From contig JARWKL010000012.1 of NCBI GenBank assembly GCA_029961685.1, positions 21,313,227 through 21,377,226 on the forward strand: 64,000 bases of DNA, read 5' to 3'. Below, one piece after another: positions 47,529-60,684 of the stretch. The notes under the pieces were generated by a model. The model was not told the origin of the DNA. It was given only the letters and a program-made list of their open reading frames with translations, and searched no databases. The translations under genes and the position numbers were made by a program. The stretch is from Aristolochia californica (taxonomy: Eukaryota > Streptophyta > Magnoliopsida > Piperales > Aristolochiaceae). The stretch's first letter is position 1. Each line of letters opens with the position of its first letter.

Positions 47529-50500
47529 ATTCTCAACCTTTACTCTTCAGCCACACTACCTTTTCTCAATCAAATTTGAAATGAGGGTAGTTGTCCTTTC
47601 CCAATGCTTGAACCAAGTTGCAAGGGTACTTGTTTATACTTCAACTCAAAAAAATGACTTGATTTCAAACTATAATCTAAAAATAAATTTTGGATTGCCT
47701 TTTAAAATCAGGGGGAAAAGACACAAATCAACTCAATAAAATAAATGATATCTTGGTATGGCTCGCTACTCCAGTGTACTCGACTTAGTATGATCAATAG
47801 ATTTTAAAATAAATGCATGTAGAAACTTGGATTTTGAAATTCTACCTTCAAATTCTAATATTATGTAAAAGCCCTCTCAAAAGCTCCACTTAATCTGCAT
47901 CCTATCAAGTATAATGTGATTTGAAAATAAAAGGCTCAAACCAGGGGCTACAAAACTAGTTCCAAGTGGAAGTCAATCAAACAAACACTTAAGGTGAAAA
48001 TGTTGAATCAAATATAATCTTCAAATCAGTTAGTACAAATTCAGTAATCAGATATTTAAGTATTCAAACAAGATATAAAAGAACAAGCATTGAAATATTT
48101 AGCTCTATTGATAAAACTATCATATTTGACTACCTTTTAAGCTTTGGAGGAGGTAAAAACTTTTCAAATCATGTAAGAATGCTTGGGAGACTTGGAGTTC
48201 ACTATGGCAAGAAGAAATTCCCTTGGACCTCATCAACATTCAAAAAAGTAGTCCCTAAAGCTTGAAATGAATACAAGAATAGACAACAGCCACACACCAC
48301 TTGTATCGTGTCCCCGAAGGCATCCCTCTCATTTAAGAGGATTCATGGCATGTCAAGCCTAGTAGGGTTCTTTGCTTTGCATCAAATTAAAACACATAGT
48401 TCACAACTTGTGAGGTCCCTGTCATTTCTTTTTCTTTTTCTTTTTTGTTTTTGCAAGGATTTCCCCCAAGCAGGATACTTAACACTTCCAAGCCACTTTT
48501 CTTTTTTGTCCAAGTCACTTTATTTTTTTTATTTGTGAATATAAAAAATACCTCCATTCATAGATCTTGATCAACATCTATGACTTTAAAGGTCTGAATG
48601 CTCAAAAAATATAAAAAATATGCATTAAATCTTTTTGTCCTTAAATAAAACAATAAGTCACTTTTAAAATTTGAACACCAAATGAGCTCGAGTCAAAGTC
48701 TGGAAGGTACCAAGTGTGTGTAGTTGTATGATGGGGTCAACTCTTTTTTATGTAGACAACTCCTTTTTTTTGTGAAAATATGTCATTTTTATGATTGATT
48801 TCCTTCTCACTCAATGTAGTTGACTGCTTTTCAATTGGGTGACCCTTTGCCCCATAGTCGAGTCTTTTGAGTTTTGGTACTTTAAGATTTCAATTCTCCC
48901 ACTAATGAGTCTAAGTCCTTTCTAAAATTCTCAATTCACTATATTGAGTGATCAATTCCTCTTTTATTTTAGTTCTTCATTTCTTTAGTTGAAGGAATCA
49001 ACTCTTTTTAGCCTTTATGCTTTAGGGTTACATCCTCCACACTGAATTACTCGACTCCTATGCATGGGGTTGGCTTTTTTCCACTTTACTCTTCTTATCT
49101 CTTCTGGATTTGTTGCTTGCATAAGATGAGTTTCTCTCTCTTGTTTAATCAAATGATGTTGTTAGGTCGTTCAGATGATGTACTTTCTAGCATGAACTAC
49201 TTGTCCTTTTTTTTGTATGCGTTGTTTGGATAGTTAGTTGAATGAACATTTATGCTATCAAAAAAAAATTTGGAGCTTTCTGAGCTGCAAGACAATCCAA
49301 ATGCACATCATTAGTGCCTTCGGAGTTCTTTATCATCAAAATCCAATGGAATGTGAGCTGCAAGATCTTTAGACCACTGTCCTCCCAAAAGAATTTACAT
49401 CAACTACAAATAGACATCATAATAAGAGATCTCAATGAGATTCAACAAAAAAATCCATTTTGTAAGTTGTTGAAGTTCAAATCTACATCACAACAAGATT
49501 TAGCGTTAAAATAACTAGCTAAAAGTCTAGTTTAGATATTTACTTGAGAAGTTAGGTATACACCACATCCACTTAAGGGAGAATACTACTACTTGAGTAT
49601 ACCATGCATTGGATTCTCCATCATTAAGGAAATCGAATGTATGAAACTTCTTTTATAAGTAAACCAAATGATTAGTGTAAATTATCTACCGAATGCAATG
49701 CAGTAAATGTTAAAATGAGTCACACATAAGTTTTATGTGTTCCTATCGGTGTGAGCTTAAACCATTCAAGATCCATACAATGACATCAAAAGAGCTTAAA
49801 CAAACTATTTACGTTATTAAGCATTACAATGACTCCCCAATATAGCTTTTTCCCCTCAATCGGGTCTTCTCAACTTAGAGAAGAAAAGATAAAGAAACAA
49901 GACAATGAAACAAGGTAGTAGTTTTACTTATTTGAATTATATATGAATACTTGTTCATAAATAAATTTGATCAATTCAATGCTTTGAACATGGTCTAGTG
50001 ATTAGCAATAGTAGCAACACTATCGCTTTCAGCGTTATTGAATTAACAGGTTGGTCTAGGTAGGTAGCCTCCTTCAATGGCATTTCTCCAACTAAATTAA
50101 AGGGAGATGGAATCCTGGCTTGCCGTTTCTTTTCTTCAATACATGCAAAAGACTTTGGTTTTCTTGAGATGAAGTATCTAAGCTCAAGAAGCTTGTCAAA
50201 ATGAACGTGGTCAAGATGCTTCATCCCCAAATTGTTTCACTTGTCCCTATAACCGCGTTCTTTTTTACATTAAAAGACAACAAATTGAAAGCTAAAACCT
50301 ATTTTCCAATGAAATAATCACTGCAATTCAAAGGCAAGAAAAATTGTTAGAGAGGGAGGGGGAAAGAGACAAATTTAGTGTTTAATCAAAAGAGGCTCCA
50401 CTCATATTAGCATCAATGGAATTAAAATGACACGTTAGAGAAAATCATAAGCACAAGATACCACTGGATGATTTCATGCCATCAGTAATATTGGGTCGAT

Positions 50501-51800
50501 TCTTCAGTAATAGGTTCTAACCTGTTTTATTTCCCAACTATCACAGCATCTTCTTAAGGCTATTAACTGCACAATCTTGTTAAAGGAACAACAAATCTCC
50601 ATCTAGTTCAACATTTTACTAAAGAAACATCATGGCAAAAGCCTTCGGTATGAGTTAGGTAATTCTTATTAGACATGTTACATGAGTTTGACTCATTTTG
50701 TTCATTAGTTACAATTTCTCCTCTTTTGATGGAAATGAGTTTTGAAAATCGATACGTGATGTTTTTCACAGTGAAGAAAAAGAAACTAGTTTAGCAAAGA
50801 AGTTTGTGTCTCTATCGATTGAACTATTGATAAACTAAACGACCCTTCTGGAAATTCATAGAATCCGACTATCGTGGATCATGGGCTTCCGTTTTTATGA
50901 ACTTCATGCATGTCTAGCTAATAATTTTTTCATTTACCATGGAATTTCCAAGTAAAAGAGAAGAACTAAAATAATTTTTTTCATTTACCTTGGAATTTCC
51001 AAGTAAAAGAGAAGAACTAAATTCGTATCTTCTCGTATCTTATCTTCAGAAAGTGGACTAGACTTCGTCTCGTTGACTCATCTTCTACAACTGACACTAA
51101 CGACCAGGTTGTCCACATCACAAGTAGCGTGCCAGTCAAGCTGTTAATGGGTTTTAGTGATTGATGATGACAACTTTCGATAAGATGTGAGGGAGGATCG
51201 TCAACACTTTTTAGACGAAGAAAAACTGCAGATATGAACAACACCGCGTTAGGATCAACTATGGATTGATCGTGCCGTGAAAGACCAACAACCAAATCAT
51301 TTTTTCTCTCTTTGCATGACTTCTTTTTAAAGATAAGATGTTCTTCCATTCTTAATTTCTTTTCTTGCTAATTCAAGTTATAAATCATCTTCTTCAAAAC
51401 TTGCGGCTCCACGGAAGCCTTCAATGTTAAATCTGCTAATGATTTTCTTAAGCTGCAAGACTTTGATGAAGGCGACAGGAATGATTTTTTTTCCCTTCAT
51501 TTTGTTGAAAATACATGATCCAGCCTCCTCCATTGCTCTTTGTCACGATATTCCAACATTGAAGTCTTTACTAATTTATTGTTTCCCACCATTCCTGAGC
51601 ATTTTGATGATCGAAGCAGATAACGTTACGATATTTTTATCGTATTCCGTCCTCTCCATCCTGGATTCATGGATTAGATTAATCAAACTTGACTCTGCTG
51701 CAGAAGAGAAGACTTAATTAATTGGAAGGGAAAACGAATTACCTGTCTTCTTCCTCGGTCATTCATTAGGTTTACCTCAGACACAATAGTAAATCTTTCA
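47529..51800 (+). repeat. Array spacer between kinase B and C, shared modules
   Basis: 47529-48300 matches 55730-56640. 48300-49510 matches 21840-23170 and 56640-57835. 49510-50700 matches parts of 39835-40620, and its right end (from about 50654) matches from 60685 onward. 50760-51700 matches 60770-61600. A minus-strand frame at 51017-51349 has a counterpart at 61029-61265. No gene recognised. Confidence 0.7.
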
Positions 51801-51804
51801 AGCT

Positions 51805-51949
51805 TATAAAACTGCGAGAGCTTGGTTTGAGGAAAAGAGGGCTAGGGTGATGCTTCTCAAGAACAAGATTGTTCTTCCTTCGCTTGCCTAAAATCTTCTT
51901 TCACTTCTTTGTAGAGGAGGTTGAAACCCAGCTGTGAATCACTACCACC
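51805..51949 (+). promoter_or_regulatory. Core promoter and 5' leader of kinase C
   Basis: TATAAA at 51805-51810; upstream ORF of 13 codons at 51850-51891 (MLLKNKIVLPSLA); start context ACCACCATGG. Confidence 0.75.
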
Positions 51950-54060
51950 ATGGCGGTGGCTCGTTTCATCTTCTCTCTGGTCATACTTTCCCTCCGTTTC
52001 TTCTTCTCAGCGAGTCAGACGCAGGAAGTAATCAGCACAGACCCGGCATACTACTACAACACCTGTGGTACCTCCACTTGCGGCAACCTCTCCCTGCTTT
52101 ACCCTTTTAATGTCCCAAGATTTTGTGGGCACCCTGACCTCAGAGTCACCTGTGCCAACAATGAGCATCTCGTCCTCGGCAGCAACAAGATCCCTACTGC
52201 AGAGCCCCACCGCATGGTGAGCAATTTCAGCATCGACTCAGCCGGTATCTCACTCTTCGTCGCTAGCGACGCTCTCTTTGGCTGTGGACCTGTCACGAGA
52301 AAGAGCTTCATAGGGGATCCCAACATTTTCTCCCTCTCCAGCGAGTACAAGTACGGCACCCACCTCAATTGTACCCAGAGACCAAGATCGGCGCCGCCGG
52401 GGAGTCTCCAGCCGAGCTCTTGCATGGGCTGCAACGGGACCACGACGGGTAACAACCTCTGTCTCTACACTTCATTAAGCATTAGCTACCCTGAGTGTGA
52501 GGACTTCTCCGTTATCACAACGGAGGACGTTAACGTGACTGCTATTAGAGATTTGAGAGACTACCTTAAGAGGGGTTTCAAGATCCGGTACACGACGTCG
52601 GCGGCTTGCCGGAGTTGCCAGACTACCGGAGGGAGGTGCGGTTCAAGTCCTAGTGGGGTTTTCATGTGCTTCTGCTCTTCAAGTGCTCATCGATTGAATT
52701 GCAGTGATGGTGAGTCTGTTTGTACTCAATTGGATCCTTGTATTGATTTTACTATTTGAACTCTGACATGGTCTTGGTTTATCAGGAGTGAATGAAGATC
52801 TGCGAACTTGGTTGCCAAGGGGTGGCAAATCCAAGCTTTCAAAAGGAGTTATTGCAGGTAAATCCAAACTCTCCGTCACCAATGATCCAGGAAAAAAGGG
52901 GAATTATTTTTTCCTTTGTTTACCTTCTATTTCCTGCAGAAACCTAATTTGACGATTTTCTCCCTTCACTGTGTGCAGCTATATCTGTTTCTGCAATTGT
53001 AGTTGTTCTGCTTGCAATTGCAACAGCAGTGATCATCTGTGTGATCCGGAGGAAAGCAGAAAGCAAAAAGGATGATGAAAGTGGTAGCAATGATAAGTTC
53101 AGTACAGAAACAGATTTCAAAGGCGTGGTTGATGGAATTTCACCAAGAAGATTCTCTTTCTCTCAAATAAAGAAATTCACCTCCAATTTCTCCACCAAGC
53201 TCGGAGAGGGAGGATTTGGGAGTGTCTACAAGGGATCCATTGAAGGAAGTGGAGCTGTCGCAGTTAAGCTCTTGAAGAGATTAAAGCAGAGTGAGAAACA
53301 ATTCATGAATGAAGTTGCAACTGTAGGGAGAATTCACCATCACAATCTGGTGGGACTATTGGGTTATTGCGCCCAAGGCAAGAACAAAGCACTGGTTTAC
53401 GAATTCATGGAGAGGGGTTCATTGGATAAATATATCTATGGTAAGGATCAGGAAGAACAACAAGAAGGGAAAGAAGAAAAGCTGGAACTCACCTCTCCAC
53501 AAATTTATAATATAGCAATGGAGACTGCTAGGGGCATATTGTACTTACATGAGGGATGTAGAAGCAGAATTTTACATCTTGATATTAAGCCTCATAATGT
53601 TTTATTAAACTCAAACTTCTCTGCTAAAGTGGCAGATTTCGGATTAGCAAGAATGATCGACAAAGATCAAAGTCATGTGTCCTTAACACATGCTCAAGGG
53701 ACACCAGGATATGCTGCCCCGGAGATGTGGACCAAGACTTATGGACCTATAACAGAAAAGTCTGATGTGTATAGTTATGGAATGCTTCTCTTAGAAATGG
53801 CAGGAAGAAGGAAGAATTATGATTTGGGTGAGGAGAATAATAGCAAGGTTTATTTTCCTGACTGGATCTTCAAGAAAGCAGAGAGAGGTGAGCTAAAAGT
53901 GAGAGGTTTCGTCGGCCAAGCAAGTCCAGTTGAGACAGAGGTAACGAAGGCACAGAAAGGAGAAGGAGAGGAGAAGAAGAGGAAGAAGAGATTCTGGAAA
54001 AGATGTCTTTGGTGGGGCTTTGGTGCGTTCAACACATCCCTGCAAACAGACCCACAATGA
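51950..54060 (+). CDS. LRK10L-like receptor kinase, copy C (frameshifted in kinase C-lobe)
   Basis: Exons 51950-52709, 52786-52857 and 52979-54060 would encode 637 residues. Signal peptide, ectodomain cysteines, transmembrane segment and kinase motifs (GEGGFG, VAVK, HLDIKPHN, DFG, AAPE, KSDVYSYG) are all intact. In the GA-rich acidic linker near 53958-53993 the tract is one base shorter than in B. The frame shifts into a basic KKRKKRFWKRC tail and stops at 54058-54060. The last kinase subdomain (VGLWC..HIPANRPTM) and tail are then lost from the frame but still readable at 54003-54203. Loss of the NRP arginine should destabilise the kinase. Either a recent pseudogene, a low-level rescued gene, or a sequence error in a repetitive tract. 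Confidence 0.85.
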
Positions 54061-54203
54061 GTAAAGTGATTCAAATGCTTGAAGGAACTGTTGAGATTGG
54101 AATGCCTCCTCACCCATTTCCTCAGGAGTTCAATGAGGACGTCCCTACCAGTTACTATACTGCTACTAAGGCTTCAGTTATTCAGCCTATATTTGAAGGG
54201 TAA
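54003..54203 (+). pseudogene. Out-of-frame C-terminal end of kinase C
   Basis: Encodes MSLVGLWCVQHIPANRPTM..., the final kinase subdomain and tail, in the frame that copy B uses. It ends ...QPIFEG instead of QPIETDETQ because sequence related to the downstream 79-bp unit replaces the last codons. Separated from the main frame by the one-base loss near 53990. Confidence 0.85.
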
Positions 54204-57200
54204 CTACCCATATTTGAAGGATCACCAAGTCATCTACATTATCTGGCAGTGGAATCCTCTGCCACAAGTATGAATTTACACTTCTTACACTTTTTTCTAA
54301 AGTCCTCTGCCTCGTTTTACTTCTAAGTGTGCTGAAGGTGTGTGTCTTCTTCCTCTTTCAGTATTTATTTTCTTTATCATTCACCTCTACTCGAGAGCTT
54401 TATTCCATCTAATGTTTATTTTTTTTCTCTTTATTGGCTGTTTATTCGCATGCACAATTCCTCCATGTAAAAAGTCTTCCTTGTTAAAGAGGGCCATAGG
54501 CCAATTAGGACTCCTTTTTAGATCTTCTCTCTGATTCTCATCCTCTTCCATTTCCTATTCTATTTACTATGGATGCCCCAAGTCCTCTTGGCCATTGGCA
54601 AAAGATCCATGACTTGATTTCCAACTAAATGACAAATTCACCATTTGCAAACTAGGAGATGGGAGCTTCCCCATTCCCCTAACTCCCTACAATGAACTCG
54701 GCAAGGGCTCCACTATTTCTTTTATCAATTTTTTAAGAAGTGCTTCATTTCTTGTTATTTTTAAATTTTAATTAAAGTTAGTTGCATGGGTGTTTAGAAG
54801 TTTTCTTATGATATGATATCACGAGGCTATGTAGTCATTAATTTCAAAATTAGGGGCACGTAGGAATGTCATATTACATGAGTGTGAAGACAACAAACCT
54901 TTTCTTTAAAAATATTTTTTATTGATTTTTCTACTCGTTAATATAGATTATAACAGATTATCAATTATTACGTAAATACAACAAAAATATCTTATAGGGA
55001 ATTAGTACCCGATTATAGGTTACACCCACAAGTCAAGTCATATTAACGTAACCCCCTTAAAAACGACATGTATCAAGGGCTATACATTATGAATTGGCGA
55101 ATACATTTGATGCATAACACTATTATAGGAAACCTTATAAATCGACAAGTCAAAAGAACTCTTTCTTTCACAACTTCCAAACAATATTTGACCTAGACTT
55201 GAAAATTTAGAGGTTATTAAGTTTGTTCAATTTTTTTTTCCTAATTTAACTTATTTTTACTTAAATCCGATGTGTGTCTTTATTTATTCAATTAATCTAA
55301 TATGCACAAACAATTTTATAATTCATGAACAAAAACATACAATCAAAGTAGGTGTGAAAACGATCAAACACAATGTACATGCAGGATTTTAGGTGATTCA
55401 CAATCCCTTAAGGATTATGTTTGGGTTGTCTTATGACATCTATAATATATTACCTATAAGGTCAATTACAATGTTGTTCATATAAAGATTTACACCATTC
55501 AATTGACTACAACAACTAATTTATAATGGATACCTTCATGGAATCACAATGGCAAACTAGGCACACAACCTAGAACCATAAAGGAATTTTTCAGCAGCTA
55601 ACTAGGCTTCACAAGCCTAGATCCACATAGGGACTTTCAACAACTCACTAGGCGCACCTGCCTAGACCCACATAGAGATTTTCAGCATTACTTGCCTCCA
55701 CAAAAACTTAAGCTCACACAACAACAATCACTAATTCTCAACCTTTACTCTTCGACCATACTACCTTTTCTCAATCAAATTGGAGATGACCGTAGTTTTC
55801 CTTTCCCAATGCTTGAACCAAGTTGCAAGTTTACTTGTTTATACTTCAACTCAATCAAATGACTCTCTAATAGAAAAAATTCACAATCCAAGCATAGATG
55901 TATAGGTACACCAATCCTAAGTACCTACACAATGTGATAGAAAATCAATTCATCTTTAATGACTTGATTTGGGAAAACACACAAAACAACTCAATAAAAT
56001 AAATGATATCTTGGTATGGCTCGCTACTCCAATGTACTCGACTTAGTATGATCAATAGATTTTAAAATAAATGAATGTAGATACTTGGATTTTGAAATTG
56101 TACTTTCAAATTTTAATATTATGTAAAAGTACTCTTAAATGCTTCAATTAATTAGCATCTTATCAAGTATAATGTGATTTGAAAATAAAATGCTCAATCA
56201 AGAGGCTATGAAACTAGTTTTTAAGTAGAAGTCAACCAAACAAACACTCAAGGTAAAATGTTGAATCAAATATCATTTTAAAACCATTTAGCACACATTC
56301 AGTAATCAGATATCTAAGTATTCAAAAAAGATATAAAAGAACAAACATTGAAATATTTAGCTCAATAGAGAAAACTATCATACTTGACTTACTTTTAAGC
56401 TTTAGAGGAGGTAAAAACTTTTCAAATCATGTAAGAAGGCTTAGGAGGCTTGGAGTTCACTATGGCCTTTACGACAAGTTTGGAATGAATAAAAAGCTCT
56501 TCAACATTCAAAAAAGTAGTCCCTAAAGCTATAAATGAATTTTTATCATTTAGCAATGAAAAATATGCATTAAATATTTTTTTTGCTATTAAATACAAGA
56601 ATAGACAGCAGTGATGCACCAGTCGTACCGTGTCCCCGATGGCATCCTTTTCGTTTAAGAGGATTCATCGCATGTCAAGCCTAGTAAGGTTCTTTGCTTT
56701 GCATAAAATTAAAACACATAGTTCACAGCTTGTGAGGTCCCTGTCATTTCTTCTTCTTTTTTTTTTTTTTTTTTTGCAAGCATTTCCCCCAAGCAAGATA
56801 CTTAACATGTCCAAGCCACTTTTCTTTTTTGTCCAAGTCACTTTCTTTTTTTATTTGTGAGTATCGAAAATACCCCCATTCATAGGTCTAGATCAACATC
56901 TATGAATTTAAAGGTCTGAATGCTCAAAAAATCTAAAAAATATGCATTAAATATTTTTGTCCTTAAATAATACAATAAGTCACTTTTAAAATTTGAATAC
57001 CAAATGAGCTCGAGTCAAAGTTTGGAAGGTAGCCAGTGTGTGTTGTTGTATGATGGGGTCAACTCTTTTTTATGTAGTCAACTCCTTTTTTTTGTCAAAA
57101 CATGTCATTTTTATGATTAACTTCCTTCTCAGTCAATGTAGTTGACTGCTTTTCAATTGGGTGACCCTTTGCCCCATAGTCGAGTCCTTTGAGTTTTGGT

Positions 57201-57860
57201 AATTTAAGATTTCAATTCTCCCACTAATGAGTCAAGTCCTTTCTAAAATTCTCAATTCACTATATTTAGTGATCAATTCCTCTTTTACTTTAGTTCTTCA
57301 TTTCTTTAGTTGAAGGAGTCAACTCCTTTTAGCCTTTATGCTTCATGGTTACATCCTCCACACTAAATTACTCTTTACCACTTTACTCTTCTTATCTCTT
57401 ATGGATTTGTTGCTTGCATAAGATGATTTTCTCTCTCTTCTTTAATCAAATGATGTTGTTAGGTCGTTCAGATGATGTACTTTCTAGCATGAGCTACTTG
57501 TCCATTTTTTTGTGTATGAGTTTTTTGGATAGACTGGTTGAATGAACATTTATGCTACAAAAAAAAAAAAAAAAAATTGGAGTTTTTTGAGCTGCAAGAC
57601 AATCCAAATGCGCATCATTAGTACCTTTGGAGTTCTTTATCAACAAAACCCAAAGGAATGGGATCTATAGACCATTGTCCTCCCAAAAGAATTTACATCA
57701 AATACAAATAGACATCATAATAAGAGATCTCAATGAGATTCAACAAAAAAAATCCATTTAAAGTAGTTGAAGTTCAAATCTACATCACATCGAAAGATCA
57801 CAACAAGATTTAGCCTTAAAATAACTTGCAAAAAGTTTAGTTTAGATATTTACTTGAGAA
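54204..57860 (+). repeat. Array spacer between kinase C and D, shared modules
   Basis: One 79-bp unit (from about 54202), 54436-54560 (= 21850-21980), 54610-55140 (= 39080-39810), 55145-55670 (absent from unit B), the uninterrupted LTR-element target at 55715-55745, 55730-56640 (= 47529-48300) and 56640-57835 (= 48300-49510). Simple T and A runs lie near 56757 and 57558. No gene recognised. Confidence 0.7.
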
Positions 57861-57868
57861 GTTAGGTA

Positions 57869-60684
57869 GACAATCATCATGTTGAAATTATGAAACCAAC
57901 TGAATAACATATCGTATCTACAACAAATGGTACTCCCTCTCACGTTATTGGAGAAGATTTCATCACCCTCACTGAAAATCTGAGTCTTGATTCTGTCTTA
58001 GTTGTTACAACCCTCAATCATAATTTATTATCGGTGGCTCAAATAACTCGCACTTTGCATTGTATTGTGATTTTTTGGCCTAACCATTGTGTGTTCAAGG
58101 ACATTCGAACTCGGAAGACAATTGGTTATGGTACTAGGAGGGGGAGACTCTATTACCTTGATCTGAAGCCAGAGAGTTCTCATCAGTTAGCTCAAGCATT
58201 CTCCGTGAATAAATCTGTAGAAAATGAGATTTGGTTATGGCATAAAAGGTTGGGTCACTCATCTTTTGGTTATTTAAAGAAACTGTTTCCAAAACTATTT
58301 GCTAGATTATTTGTTTCAGATTTTAAGTGTGAGGTATGTGAATTTGCTAAAAGTCATCGTATTCCATTTCAAAGAAGCATGAATAGGAGTCCAGCACCCT
58401 TAATGATTATCCACTTTGATGTATGGGGTCTAGCAAATATAGCCTCTCTGAGTGATAAACAGTGGTTTGTTTCCTTTATTGATGATCACACCCGGATGAC
58501 TTGGATTGGCTTAATGAAATCAAAAAGTAAAGTTAGTTCTTTGTTCGAACAATTTCACAAAATGATCGCCACTTAGTAGCATTCTATAATACAAATTCTT
58601 CGTAGTGACAATGGTGAAGAATTTTTTAATCAAGGTTTAAAGAACATCTAGATGATCATGGTATTAGTCATCAAACTACTTGTCCGTACACCCTTCAGCA
58701 AAATGGGGTTGCAAAGCCAAAGAACCGCCACCTTCTTGAGGTTGTTCGTGCTTCCTTGTTTGAAGCTCATATGTCAGCTAGTTATTGGGGTGAAGCCATC
58801 ATAACTGCAGCTTATCTTATCAACCGAATACCCTCGAGTGTGTTACAATTTAAGACTCCCTTGAGTGTACTTCATGAAACTATAAGTTCACTTGTTGTGC
58901 CGAATCTGTCACCTAGAGTTTTTTGGTGTATACTCTTTGTTCATCTCCATAAGCCATTGAGAAATAAATTGGAACCCAGAGCTCTCAAATGTGTCTTTGT
59001 TGGTTATGCTCAACATCAGAAAGGTTATCGTTGTTATCATCCTCCCTCTGGCAAATTGTATGTCACTCTTGATGTGGTATTTCATGAAGATCACATATAT
59101 TATTCTACTCCCGAATCTTCAATTCATGGGGAGAACAGGATTGAATTGCAGACCCTTAATCATCATTTGGATATCTTGGATACTACAAGTGGTAAGTATT
59201 CAGATTACACCAATGAACATCAAAATGATACAAATGAGCATGATTCACAGGATGGAGACAGACAAGACCAGATTGAAGTGATGCAACCAGAGTCTCAGTC
59301 GACATCTTCATAGGATGGAGATAGACAAGACCAGATGGAAGTGATGCAACCAGAGTCTCAGCAGACATCTTCCCCCCTTCATAATGTACCAATAGATCAA
59401 TTATCTTTTGAGTCCGAGTCCATGTTTGAGCCTTAAGTAAGTTCCGAAACTCAACTAAGACTGCTACCTCATCGAACCACAAGAGGAAAACCTAGAGTCA
59501 ATTATGAACCTCTTCTCACCTCCAAATCTCAGTATCCCAAGCATAATTTTGTGTCTTATCATAGATTGTCAAAGGCAAATGAAGTATTTGTGAATCAATG
59601 ATCTGCTATATTTATTCCTAATAGTGTGCAGGAAACCTTGAAAGATCCTAAGTGGAAAGAGGCCATGAATGAAGAAATGAGATCCCTCCAAAAGAATTCA
59701 ACATGGAAGTGGTTGACCTACCTGTAGGAAAGACACTAGTCGGATGCAGGTGGGTATTTAGCATTAAATATAAATCCGATGGCACCATTGAAAGGTTCAA
59801 AGCAAGCTTGTCACCAAAGGATATACTCAAACCTACGAGATCAATTATATGGAGACATTCTCACCAGTGGCCAAAATCAATACTGTTTGGATTCTACTAT
59901 CTCTGGCTGTGAATCTTGACTGGCCCTTATATCAGTTTGATGTTAAAAATACATTTTTGCATGGAGATCTCCAAGAAGAAGTATATATGGAATTACCTCC
60001 TTGATGTATTATGCAAAATAAAGGATACAAACAAGTATGTAAACTGAGAAAATCCCTGTATGGTTTGAAGCAGTCCCCGAGGGCGTGGTTTGGAAGGTTC
60101 ACAAATTTTATGAAATCTATTGGATACAAGCAAAGTAACTCAGATCATACTCTCTTCCTGAAATATAACAAGGAGGCCATCACAGCTCTTATTGTGTATG
60201 TTGATGATATGATAGTAACTAGGAATGATCTAGAAGAAAATAAAGCATTGCAAAGTCATCTTGCTTAAGAGTTTGAAATGAAAGATCTTAGCTACTTAAA
60301 ATATTTTTTTGGTATTGAAGTGTCAAGATCTAAGGAGGGTATTTTTTTTATCTCAACGAAAATATGCTTTGGATTTATTGAAGGAAACTAGTATGACAGC
60401 ATGTATTCCAGTCAGTACTCCTATGGAAGAAAATTTGAAACTGGGAACACATTCAGATCAAGTCCCTGCTAACAAGGAACGTTATCAGATACTAGTTGGG
60501 AGGTTAATGTATCTTGCACATACCAAACCGGACTTAGCTTATGTAATAAGTGTGGTTAGTCAATTTATGCACTCCCCAAGTGAAAAACATATGAATGCAA
60601 TTAACCGTATCCTGCGCTACTTGAAATCATCTCCAGGGAAAAGAATTTTATTTAAAAAGGGAGGTGACTTGAAAAACATTATGT
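57869..60684 (+). mobile_element. Copia fragment lacking both LTRs, replacing a spacer segment
   Basis: The block begins inside gag/pre-integrase and ends inside RNase H (KKGGDLKNIMC), with no LTR, PBS or polypurine tract. Flanking spacer sequence is that of unit C on both sides. The word GTTAGGTA stands at both junctions (57861-57868, 60685-60692). In unit C the same words stand at 49551-49558 and 50654-50661, enclosing about 1.1 kb of other sequence that is missing here. This is replacement by an internal retroelement piece rather than ordinary insertion. Confidence 0.85.
57900..60684 (+). pseudogene. Partial copia pol: pre-integrase, integrase, RT, start of RNase H
   Basis: Reads pre-integrase (WLWHKRLGHSSFGYL), zinc-knuckle-like CEVCEFAKSHRIPF, integrase core (IHFDVWG, FVSFIDDHTRMTW), TCPYT.QQNGVAK.KNRHLLE, HMSASYWGEAIITAAYLINR, then RT (NTFLHGDLQEEVYMELPP near 59945-60005, LYGLKQSPRAWF, YVDDMIVT, SPMEEN-like, YLAHTKPDLAYVISVVSQFM). 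Stops at about 58574, 59311, 59434 and 60266 and several frameshifts make it inactive. A 63-bp tandem duplication (GGATGGAGA(C/T)AGACAAGACC...) lies at 59252-59375, the second copy starting just after the in-frame stop. Confidence 0.9.
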
